Of a DNA stretch of 64,000 bases, positions 18,380 to 26,055 are shown piece after piece. A program made the translations under genes and the position numbers. Below the pieces are notes generated by a model. It was not told the origin of the DNA, searched no databases, and saw only the letters and a list, made by a program, of their open reading frames with translations. The stretch's first letter is position 1, and the number at the start of each line of letters is the position of its first letter. Source of the stretch: Rhizobium mongolense USDA 1844 (GTDB lineage Bacteria > Pseudomonadota > Alphaproteobacteria > Rhizobiales > Rhizobiaceae); NCBI RefSeq assembly GCF_000419765.1, contig NZ_ATTQ01000013.1, forward strand, positions 1 to 64,000, in the 5' to 3' direction.

Positions 18380-18481
18380 TTACGCCCCTTTCTATTGGGT
18401 CTTTATCAATCGTCGACGGCGATTGCCTTGGTGATGCAATATATCAAATCGCGCTCTTGAATAATCTACATTGAATTCATT

Positions 18482-19045
18482 CTACTGCGCATCCGCTTCC
18501 GCCCTGACGCCGTCATCGAGCGGCTGGGCTGCCGCGCTGAGCGATATCGTAGCGGCATCAATGTGTTCAATGGCAGCGCCATAGAGAGCCTTCGAGGGCG
18601 ATAGCCTCGGATCGCTCGTCCAGCGCCAGTGCCAAAATTCAGCTTGGGTGAGTTTCATAAACCACGCGGCCTGCGATAGAGCGATTTCCGCCGAACTCAA
18701 CTGTTTCGTAGCGATATCCCGCCACCACAGCAGCTGAACGAACCCAGCTTGGCGGGGGCCTTCGCGGCGGTGGCCATCGATCAAAATAGAGCCTTCGGCT
18801 CGCTCTACCAGGAAATCTGGCTGGTATCGATCGTCGCCTTGGTCGAGCGCGATCGGCATGCAGGACCAGGAAGTTACATCTGCATCAACGTCCAGCGGGC
18901 ACGCAACATCATGGGCCAGTTGGTCGCGGAAGATCGTCGGGCCAACACAATAAATGGAATGAAAAAGTTTGGAGGTGGTAGCGGCAAAGTGTCGCCGTTT
19001 GAGGAAGCGGAAACGCTCATCATGAACCCTCGAAAACACAAACAA
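18482..19045 (-). CDS. hypothetical protein, paralogue B, probably frameshifted at its start
   Basis: It shares FRDQLAHDVACPLDVDAD, SWSC and YQPDFLVERAEGSILIDG with the gene at 11544-12140, but the C-terminal half differs (ending LDDGVRAEADAQ). The open frame begins with a weak TTG. The natural start, MMSVSAS (about 19023, matching MMSISSL in paralogue A), is in another frame that joins near 18955. A one- or two-base change there probably broke the gene. It is divergent from the TIR/ATPase pair at 19317. Confidence 0.5.
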   Translation of the reverse strand: MFVFSRVHDERFRFLKRRHFAATTSKLFHSIYCVGPTIFRDQLAHDVACPLDVDADVTSWSCMPIALDQGDDRYQPDFLVERAEGSILIDGHRREGPRQAGFVQLLWWRDIATKQLSSAEIALSQAAWFMKLTQAEFWHWRWTSDPRLSPSKALYGAAIEHIDAATISLSAAAQPLDDGVRAEADAQ

Positions 19046-19135
19046 CCGGAAACATCCGCGAGCGCGGACAGTTTCAGTGTGCTATTCGTATTGGCGTGCG
19101 AGCAAAGTTTTCCATGCCTGAACAAATACGGAACG
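19014..19135. repeat. upstream segment shared with 12130-12255
   Basis: Second copy of the paralogue upstream region. It begins with ctcatcatgaaccctcgaa (19016-19034) and continues with the GCTATTCGTAT, GTGCGAGC, CATGCC and ATACGGAAC blocks. Confidence 0.6.
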
Positions 19136-19316
19136 GAATTTGGGATGTCAACGACTTATTACGGGTCGCCTGTGGCAATCAGCCTTACAGCCTAAGCTGT
19201 AGCGATTTGCTCATCGCCTGGTCTTCGCTTGATTGAGGATGACCCGCCATAGCCTGATAATTGAGGTTGCATTGCGTTGTCGTTTTTGACACGAATGATT
19301 GCGGTCGCGCTGAAAC

Positions 19317-19943
19317 ATGACCTCCGAGCCACAAATAGGGACTTGCAGTACGGTGTCTTACCAATGGGACGTCTTCCTCAGTTATCCGCGCAAGGGGCAC
19401 GTACCAGCTTGGATAGAAAGACACTTTCTGCCGATGTTTCGCGGTCACCTTCAGGGCCTTCTGCAAGAGGACCCCAAGATATTTGTCGACTCAGCTCAGC
19501 CTACCGGGGTGCAATGGCCCCAGAATATTCGAGACGCGCTTTTGCGAAGCCGCGTGATGGTGGCGGTATGGACACCACCATACTTCAAGTCTGATTGGTG
19601 CATGGCCGAGTGGGAAAGCATGTTGCAACGCGAGGCATTTCTAAAAACTCAAGGGAAAGCTCACCCGAACGGGCTGGTCTACCCGGTCGTGTTCTCGGAC
19701 GGCAGGAACTTTGATCCACGCGCCCAGAACACGCAGTCGCGCGATTTAAGTAACATGAACTATCCTTGGGAAGCCTTCAGGGATTCGCCGAAGTATTTGG
19801 ACTTTCATGACGAGGTCAAGGCCATCGCCGACGAAGTCGAGGAACGAATTGCACAAGCTCCGCAGTGGGATTCTCTTTTTCCGCTCGCTGACCCGTCGGC
19901 CGTCATCGTCAACAATCCCCAGATCGGACTACCCTTGCTATGA
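19317..19943 (+). CDS. TIR protein (FxsC-like) coupled to KGGVGR ATPase
   Basis: A 208-residue TIR-like protein with YQWDVFLSYPRKGHVPAWIE, IFVDSAQPTGVQWPQNIRDALLRSRVMVAVWTPPYF, and WCMAEWE (Glu98). It resembles the TIR-like FxsC family found beside KGGVGR ATPases. It overlaps the following ATPase gene by four bases (ATGA), so the two products are almost certainly made and act together. The second TIR in the partner protein may assemble with this one. Probable cytosolic NADase or signalling subunit (inference). Confidence 0.82.
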   Translation: MTSEPQIGTCSTVSYQWDVFLSYPRKGHVPAWIERHFLPMFRGHLQGLLQEDPKIFVDSAQPTGVQWPQNIRDALLRSRVMVAVWTPPYFKSDWCMAEWESMLQREAFLKTQGKAHPNGLVYPVVFSDGRNFDPRAQNTQSRDLSNMNYPWEAFRDSPKYLDFHDEVKAIADEVEERIAQAPQWDSLFPLADPSAVIVNNPQIGLPLL

Positions 19944-21829
19944 TGGCTGGAACCGTAGTTACATTCTATTCATATAAGGGAGGCGTCGGCCGGTCATTTG
20001 CGTTGGCAAACGTTGCGACACTGTTAGGCCGTTGGGGTTTTCGAGTCCTCTGCATCGATTGGGACCTTGAGGCGCCAGGTCTTGAGGATTTTTTCAGACC
20101 GTATCTCGCTCCTGAAGTGAACCCGCGCGATGGCGGAATGGTCGAACTACTTACTGAATTCGCCAAAACGAGGACGGTTCCACTGGAATGGCGGCAGCTC
20201 GTTCAGCGATTACGCAAACCAGAGCTGGCAGGCGTCGAATTCATTAAGGCTGGCCATGCTGACGCCAATTACATGCGTCGGGTCCAAAAATTGGACTGGG
20301 AGAAACTTTATAAGCAAGGGCTAGGCGACGCACTCGAAACGATGTTCGATGAGCTGCGTAGTGAATACGACTTCGTTCTGATCGACGCGCGGACGGGCGT
20401 AACGGATTTTTCCGGCATCGTGACCGCTCAGCTTCCCGACATTCTGGCTTTCCTTTTTACCGCGAATGAGCAAAGCCTTGGCGGCGCGACGATGGTAGCC
20501 AACCGCGCTGCAAAAATCAGAAATGATCTCGCTATCGATAGGTCGCGACTGTTGCTTCTGCCAATTCCGGCCCGGTTCGAGTCGCAGGTTGAATACGATC
20601 TATCCTCGAAATGGCGCACCCGCTTCGTCAGCACGCTCAAGGCGTTTTACGAGGGTTGGGCAAACAAGGACGCGCCGGTCGAGAAATTGGTTCAAGCCAC
20701 TACGATCCCATACGTCCCGTTCTGGAGCTTCGGTGAGCGAATATCAGCGGTCGAGGACCGGAGCTTTGATACGTCGAGCATAAACTACAGCATGGAAACC
20801 ATTGCTGCGCTTCTTGCTCACCGGCTCGGCCAAACGAGATTGCTGGTTGAATCGCGAGACGAATATGTGGGAGCGGCGCAACGCCTTGGACGACCTTCGG
20901 AAAACTCGGTCTTCATCAGTTACTCAACCGAAAACCGTGACGCGGCACGCCAGATTACCAATTCACTGATGCGGCGAGGCGTTAGTGTGCTACTAGAGGA
21001 TCTCCGCCAGCCAGGTGAGCTTGAGATTGACATCGCCGGTCGCGCAATGGAAACCGCCACCCACTTCGTGCTGCTCTTTGGTAGAAGCGACCGTGACAAC
21101 AAGTTCATGAGCGACGACGCTCGTCTATTTATGCGGCAGGCCGCATCCGATGAAGTCGAGCGGCAATTCATTCCATTCGTCTTGCCGAACGCTGTGCCTC
21201 AGGAGCTTCCATCTTTTGTTCGCCAGTATCGTTACGGAATCCTGCATGATCCGGAGACGGCAGCCGACTTAATCTGGGAGAGAATTCGGCCACCAGCCGC
21301 CGCGGTTCCAGATAACTCTCAGTTGTCACTTCGTGTCACATCCGATGGCGATATCCCTGTCGTACGTGCTCAAGTTTGTGCGCTCGCCGATAATGGTACA
21401 GTCATCGAAAGCACCACGGATACTGATGGAAATGCGACCTTGAAGCTCGTGACAGGAACATCATATCAAATTTTAGTTGCCCACCCGGAATTTTCATCGA
21501 AAATCATCAAGGATTTCACCCCTGGAAAGCAGGTAAACGTGAGGCTCCGACGCGACCGAAGACGAGGTTCACTTATAATTCAGTCGACTGGTTACATTCC
21601 GGATCTGAACGGCAGGCTCAACCCAATACGCGACACTTCAAATCGAACCTATATCTATGCCGACAACATCGCCGTGGATGATGGTAAACCTCAGCCAGTT
21701 CAGTTCCAGTTGGATAGGCCTTTTAATCTAGAGGACAGCGCCGGAGAAACGTTCTCTGTCATTGTAAGGTTGATCGAGGGAAGAACGACGTTGCTCGATT
21801 ACGAAAAGGCCTCGATTGAGGTTCGTTAG
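19940..21829 (+). CDS. KGGVGR-type ParA/MinD-like ATPase fused to TIR and a beta-rich tail
   Basis: A 629-residue three-part protein. Residues 1-300 are a SIMIBI ATPase with a deviant Walker A FYSYKGGVGRSFALAN, the A' motif IDWDLEAPGLEDFF and LIDARTGVTDFSG. Residues about 322-450 are a TIR-like domain (ENSVFISYSTENRDAARQIT) with a weak active site: no WC..E motif is present. Residues about 455-629 are a beta-sandwich resembling carboxypeptidase-regulatory-like repeats (DGNATLKLVTGTSYQILV). It overlaps the upstream TIR gene by four bases. KGGVGR ATPases occur in NTP-dependent conflict systems; here it probably acts as the switch controlling the partner TIR (inference). Confidence 0.83.
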   Translation: MMAGTVVTFYSYKGGVGRSFALANVATLLGRWGFRVLCIDWDLEAPGLEDFFRPYLAPEVNPRDGGMVELLTEFAKTRTVPLEWRQLVQRLRKPELAGVEFIKAGHADANYMRRVQKLDWEKLYKQGLGDALETMFDELRSEYDFVLIDARTGVTDFSGIVTAQLPDILAFLFTANEQSLGGATMVANRAAKIRNDLAIDRSRLLLLPIPARFESQVEYDLSSKWRTRFVSTLKAFYEGWANKDAPVEKLVQATTIPYVPFWSFGERISAVEDRSFDTSSINYSMETIAALLAHRLGQTRLLVESRDEYVGAAQRLGRPSENSVFISYSTENRDAARQITNSLMRRGVSVLLEDLRQPGELEIDIAGRAMETATHFVLLFGRSDRDNKFMSDDARLFMRQAASDEVERQFIPFVLPNAVPQELPSFVRQYRYGILHDPETAADLIWERIRPPAAAVPDNSQLSLRVTSDGDIPVVRAQVCALADNGTVIESTTDTDGNATLKLVTGTSYQILVAHPEFSSKIIKDFTPGKQVNVRLRRDRRRGSLIIQSTGYIPDLNGRLNPIRDTSNRTYIYADNIAVDDGKPQPVQFQLDRPFNLEDSAGETFSVIVRLIEGRTTLLDYEKASIEVR

Positions 21830-21993
21830 CACAACGTCAAAAAAGCTGGCTGCAGAGATGGGTGTGCCGCCCGTGTGGAGAGCGTCGGGTTGCATCAAAG
21901 TTGTGCCTAACGACTCCTGCCTGGTTGAAAGGGAATGACACCCCCCGCAGCTCTTCGCTAACATCTGATGTGCACCTACACAAAGAGACAGCG

Positions 21994-22959
21994 ATGCCGA
22001 GCGTTTTCTTCTCCTTCTCCCACGTTGATAAAGATCTGCGCGACAAGCTTGAAACACAGCTTTCGATGCTGAAGCGACAAGGCGTAATCGAGACCTGGCA
22101 TGACCGGCGCGTCGGCGCGGGAAACGATTTCGCGAAGGAAATAGATGAACACATCAACACCGACGACATCATTCTCCTTCTGATCAGCGCCGATTTCCTT
22201 GCATCGGACTATTGCTACGACATCGAGATGACACGAGCGATGGAGCGGCAGGCGCGTGGGGAAGCAATTGTGATCCCAGTCATCCTGCGGGCATGCGATT
22301 GGAAGCACGCACCGTTCGGCAAACTCAAAGGTGTTCCAGAGGATGGTAAGCCTGTCACGCAGTGGACTGACATCGACGCCGCCTTGCTTGAAGTGGCTCA
22401 AGCAGTACGCGGAGCAGCGGAACGTGTGAACGGCCGTGGCGCGGCTCCGGTGGCGCAAACCCCGGCTACTTCAATAGCCCCAGGTACACGACGCCACTCG
22501 CCAGGTCCGCGATCAAGCAACTTGAGCTTGGCCAAACAATTCACGCCGCGCGATAAGGATGCGTTCAGGCACGAGACGTTTGATTATGTCGCACGCTTCT
22601 TCGAAAACTCCCTGAATGAGCTGGCGGATCGCAATCCCGGATACGAGGGCGTGTTTCGTCGTGTTGATGCCAATAGGTTCTTCGCGACAATCTACAAAAA
22701 CGGAAAAGATGTCTCACGAGGCACAATTTATATGGGTGGCAGCTGGGGCAACGGTATCAATTACGTTCAAGGCGAGACTACCGAAAGCAACAGCATGAAC
22801 GAGTCCGTGAGCGTCGAAGCTGATGACGATTCCTTGTATCTAAAGACCATCGGAATGTCCTCGTTCGGCGGCCGTCGGGACCAGAAGCTCTCTCAGGAAG
22901 GCGCGGCTGAGGCGCTCTGGGACATTTTGATCCGGCCCCTGAAGGGCAATCGTTACTGA
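21994..22959 (+). CDS. TIR-domain protein, paralogue of 15972 gene with a different C-terminus
   Basis: A 321-residue protein. The TIR domain (1-140) has VFFSFSHVDKDLRD, DIILLLISADFLASDYCYDIEM (Glu78) and VIPVILRACDW. A Pro/Ala/Ser linker leads to a C-terminal domain (about 180-321) that differs from the paralogue: FRHETFDYVARFFENSLNEL, FRRVDANRFFATIY, GRRDQKLSQEGAAEALWD. The latter looks like a small alpha/beta ligand-binding fold. It lies 10 bases upstream of a small unknown gene. ATG 21994 is chosen because it matches the paralogue start. Confidence 0.82.
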   Translation: MPSVFFSFSHVDKDLRDKLETQLSMLKRQGVIETWHDRRVGAGNDFAKEIDEHINTDDIILLLISADFLASDYCYDIEMTRAMERQARGEAIVIPVILRACDWKHAPFGKLKGVPEDGKPVTQWTDIDAALLEVAQAVRGAAERVNGRGAAPVAQTPATSIAPGTRRHSPGPRSSNLSLAKQFTPRDKDAFRHETFDYVARFFENSLNELADRNPGYEGVFRRVDANRFFATIYKNGKDVSRGTIYMGGSWGNGINYVQGETTESNSMNESVSVEADDDSLYLKTIGMSSFGGRRDQKLSQEGAAEALWDILIRPLKGNRY

Positions 22960-22969
22960 GGAACTATCC

Positions 22970-23431
22970 ATGCTGTCAGCACATGAATTTACAGTCGGCG
23001 CTTTCAAGGACGCTTCGCCGACCAGTCTCATTTTGCCGCGCACGGAACATGAGCAAACCGTCCTCATCGGACACATTGAGAATAAACCTGCCGCAGTGCT
23101 TCTTTCGGGCCAATTCGCAAATGAATATTTCCTGACGGCTGAAAGCGAGAACTGGCACGGTCTGCTCATCCCCAACGTTCGGATCGAGGTCGACGAGACA
23201 AGTTGCTTCGATCCTTTCCTTGGAAATCAAATTGGCGCAATCGTTCGAGGCGGGACGCGACTGTCAATCCGCGCCAAGGCAGACCGTTCAATGTCAGCCG
23301 CCTACGTGACCTTGCAAGACAGTCTTCCTCCCACTGGTGACTATCGAGCGGGATTTTCCAGATGGCAGGTGGTCTTGGGCGAGGGCTTTTCAAAGCGGGT
23401 GCTTTGGTCATCGCCTTCACCCAAGACATGA
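22970..23431 (+). CDS. hypothetical protein downstream of TIR gene
   Basis: A 153-residue strand-rich protein (TEHEQTVLIGHIENKPAAVLL, then NWHGLLIPNVRIEVDETSCF). It starts 10 bases after the TIR gene stop, so it is in one operon with it. No known family. It may be a regulator or inhibitor of the TIR protein; this is only inferred from position. Confidence 0.6.
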   Translation: MLSAHEFTVGAFKDASPTSLILPRTEHEQTVLIGHIENKPAAVLLSGQFANEYFLTAESENWHGLLIPNVRIEVDETSCFDPFLGNQIGAIVRGGTRLSIRAKADRSMSAAYVTLQDSLPPTGDYRAGFSRWQVVLGEGFSKRVLWSSPSPKT

Positions 23432-23521
23432 TCGATTGGAGAAACTGCGCCAGAGACGGACCTGAGGGAATCTTACCCTTCCAATCGATCCGTCGAACTA
23501 AACCGCAACTTTGGGACTACT

Positions 23522-24373
23522 ATGAGCATCTCGTCGATACATTCGGGTATCAATCGGTTGCAGAACCAGCTCGCCGATCTCCGAAAGAAAGATGCCCAGG
23601 AGGCAAAAAAAGAGCTTGATGCGCAGGTAAAGGCGAACCGGGCCTCCATGGAAGCAGGAAAAACCAAATCCCTGTCGACAATGCAATCAAAGAGAAGGGA
23701 AGCGGAAAACGCCCAAAAGGACGCGACGGCCGCAACAACGAAACGCGCCGCGATAGCAAAGGATATTGCCAACAAAAATGCTGAGCTTCTGAAAGCTCAG
23801 ACCGCTCTTTCCAAGGAGGAAGAAAAGGAGCGGGTCAAGGTCTCCAAAGAGATCGAGCGAAAGCAGGCGGAGCAGCTACGTCGACAAAAGGATATCGATA
23901 ATCGCGTCGTTTCGGCAATTTCCTCGCGACGGGTAGCCGAACTCCAAACTGATAGCTCGACTGAAAGCTTCGACGTGTTCATATCCCACGCTTCAGAGGA
24001 TAAAGAAGAACTCGTTCACGAACTGGCTGAAAAGTCGACAGCGGCTGGTTTGTCAGTCTTTTACGACGCCAAATCCATTCAGTGGGGCGAGAGCCTTCGC
24101 GAGCGTATCGAACACGGGCTGGCAAATTCGAGCTTCGCGGTCGTGGTGCTATCGGAAGCATTCTTCAAAAAGGAATGGCCAAAGCGCGAGCTGGACGGAC
24201 TGTTTGGACTCGAAATGGATGGCCGATCCAGAATCTTGCCGATATGGCACAAAATCTCAAAAGACGAGGTTTTGAAGAACGCCCCTACCCTTGCGGGGAA
24301 ACTCGCATTGACCACAGCCAGCCTGACCGTTGATGAAATCGTCGAGAAGCTGGTTGAGATCGTCAAAGGATGA
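23522..24373 (+). CDS. coiled-coil TIR protein
   Basis: A 283-residue protein. Residues 8-130 are a long charged coiled coil (LADLRKKDAQEAKKELDAQ, KERVKVSKEIERKQAEQLRR). Residues 149-283 are a TIR domain with SFDVFISHASEDKEELVHEL, YDAKSIQWGESLRERIEHGL and KEWPKRELDGLFGLEM (Glu223). The TIR part closely resembles that of the retron RT-TIR next door (SIQWG, HGL..SSF, RILPI), so the two may share ancestry or act together. The coiled coil suggests oligomerisation. It converges with the retron gene. Confidence 0.85.
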   Translation: MSISSIHSGINRLQNQLADLRKKDAQEAKKELDAQVKANRASMEAGKTKSLSTMQSKRREAENAQKDATAATTKRAAIAKDIANKNAELLKAQTALSKEEEKERVKVSKEIERKQAEQLRRQKDIDNRVVSAISSRRVAELQTDSSTESFDVFISHASEDKEELVHELAEKSTAAGLSVFYDAKSIQWGESLRERIEHGLANSSFAVVVLSEAFFKKEWPKRELDGLFGLEMDGRSRILPIWHKISKDEVLKNAPTLAGKLALTTASLTVDEIVEKLVEIVKG

Positions 24374-24418
24374 TTGGTCGGTGCTGGTCATGCTGCTAAT
24401 CCAATGTCGCACATTTGG

Positions 24419-25927
24419 TCAGTCACTGAGATCGTTGGGTTTGCTTTTCTCCTGCTGTACGATTTTCAGAATCTGGTCCGCAACAGACGTGACGAACGCA
24501 GCCTCCAGCGCCGGATCTTCGGGCCATCTTTGATAGAGAGTTTCGTTCAAAAGCGGATAATTGTCAGCGATCGAGAAGTTGGCTTCACATATCGGCAGTA
24601 TTCGACCCTTTCGGTTTATATTCATCGCTATCGCGGAGTTCAGCTCTTTGTTTGTCCAACCTTTTGCGGAAAAAGTGTCAGACAGGAAGGGAACAAAGAA
24701 GCTGGACTTCAAAAGACCATGGTTGATCTTTTCGACAATAGAATCGCCCCACTGGATGCTGTCCACATCGAAAAAAACCTTGATGCCAAGGCTTTCGAGC
24801 TTCCTTTTAAGCTTTACTACCGTTGGCTTGTCTTCGGTGGCATGAGATAGAAAGACATCGAATTCTCGAACCATGTCCGCATACTTTTCAATCCATTCAG
24901 CGCCTTTCAGGCCGCTAAGAACCGCCATCTTGCAAAGTTTCGCGGTAACAGGATCGTCCCGTCCCCTCACTTGAGAGATGTATGCCAACCACCCCTCGAT
25001 ATGACGCCAGAAATGGTCGGGATTGTCCGTGGTCTTGAGCCAGAGCTTTGCAGCATTCTGTGCTCCATGCACACGCGCGGAATGAAGCTTCATGCGCAAG
25101 AGTGCAACATCTCCTCTCCAGACGTTTGCCTTTCGATTTACGATAAGGCCCGTTACCTCCTGTCGCTCACTGGAGAAAAGAATGCGGGTCTTTTCCTCGT
25201 TCACCTCGAAACGGGCTGAGCGAAATGCCTCACGGATCGCATTTCCCAATTCCACCGAGCGTTCGCCGTGGAGAGGCTCCCATGATCTAATTACGGAAGC
25301 CGGAACGGTCTTTTGATTTGAAGAGAACGTAATGTCGTCGGCATATCGGGAATAACGCAGCCTCTCGCTGATGGCGATCGACAAGAGTTTCTTATCCAGA
25401 TTGTGCGCGATCAAATTCGCGATGATTGGTGAGGTCGTTGCTCCCTGCGGAAGTCCGTCGTTAAACGTCGTTATCCTGGCCAGGATGGTTGCTACCCGAT
25501 CATTGAAACCGAAATAGCTCGACATGAACAAGCCGCGGACCCGCGCGAAATTAATTGAAGGAAAGAAATCCTTGATGTCGATATTGAGAATCCATCGTTG
25601 ACGCTCGTGATATTGCGCGTTCGTCAGAAAAGATTCACCTTTCACATAACCTTTGACGTACTGCTTCGGAGAATATTTCTGGGCAAGTATCGCGGCCAAA
25701 CGGTCTTGCGCCAAAGCGAGGCCCCTCACCGGCTTTGAAATGTCTCGCTTTCCGCCCTTCTTTTTGGGGATCTGGAATTGCTTGTAATAGCTACCATTGT
25801 CAGCGTTTTGGACCACGTAAAAGAATCTGGCGGGATCCAATCCCAGAACGGACGCGACGTCTTGTACTGAATGCGCAAATCTGAGCGAGACAATGGGGTC
25901 CTCAAGCGAGGAAATGAAGACGTTCAA
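24419..25927 (-). CDS. retron reverse transcriptase fused to a TIR effector domain
   Basis: A 502-residue protein. Residues 1-345 are a retron-type RT. They contain the retron X motif NAQYH (103-107), the catalytic DIKDFFPS (Asp117), LPQGATTSP (159-167), YADD (195-198) and the retron Y motif VTG (258-260). Residues 355-495 are a TIR domain with FDVFLSHATEDK, DSIQWGDSIVEKINHGL and WTNKELN (Glu428). It probably makes msDNA from the upstream msr-msd RNA, with TIR as the toxic NAD+-cleaving effector; this inference rests on known RT-TIR retrons, which are phage-defence systems. The start is TTG at 25927, exactly at the edge of the RNA repeat; no ATG lies nearby in frame. Confidence 0.9.
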   Translation of the reverse strand: MNVFISSLEDPIVSLRFAHSVQDVASVLGLDPARFFYVVQNADNGSYYKQFQIPKKKGGKRDISKPVRGLALAQDRLAAILAQKYSPKQYVKGYVKGESFLTNAQYHERQRWILNIDIKDFFPSINFARVRGLFMSSYFGFNDRVATILARITTFNDGLPQGATTSPIIANLIAHNLDKKLLSIAISERLRYSRYADDITFSSNQKTVPASVIRSWEPLHGERSVELGNAIREAFRSARFEVNEEKTRILFSSERQEVTGLIVNRKANVWRGDVALLRMKLHSARVHGAQNAAKLWLKTTDNPDHFWRHIEGWLAYISQVRGRDDPVTAKLCKMAVLSGLKGAEWIEKYADMVREFDVFLSHATEDKPTVVKLKRKLESLGIKVFFDVDSIQWGDSIVEKINHGLLKSSFFVPFLSDTFSAKGWTNKELNSAIAMNINRKGRILPICEANFSIADNYPLLNETLYQRWPEDPALEAAFVTSVADQILKIVQQEKSKPNDLSD

Positions 25928-26055
25928 GGCTTGACCCTCGCTCTGTACCTTCCCGTGTCACCGCATCGAGCATAGCGCACCGGCCCGCGCGGATGTGTAC
26001 TGACGTTTCAGCGAGTTGCCGTGAATTCACCGGCACCAACTAGAGGGTCAAGCCT
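25927..26055 (-). ncRNA. candidate retron msr-msd RNA
   Basis: A perfect 13-nt inverted repeat, AGGCTTGACCCTC at 25927-25939 and its complement at 26043-26055, frames a 103-nt insert immediately upstream of the RT start. This is the a1/a2 arrangement of retron RNAs. Within the insert, read on the minus strand, a hairpin at 26035-26017 (TGCCgGTG, AATT loop, CACGGCA) and a small CTGA-AACG-TCAG hairpin at 26011-26000 fit an msr. A GC-rich stem-forming tract (about 25999-25940, CATCCGC pairing with GCGGTG) fits an msd. The branching guanosine cannot be placed from sequence alone. Confidence 0.62.

Noticed and set aside
18749..19195. Plus-strand 148-residue frame opposite paralogue B
   Set aside because: It is antisense to the paralogue gene and its conserved upstream region; no motif or ribosome site.
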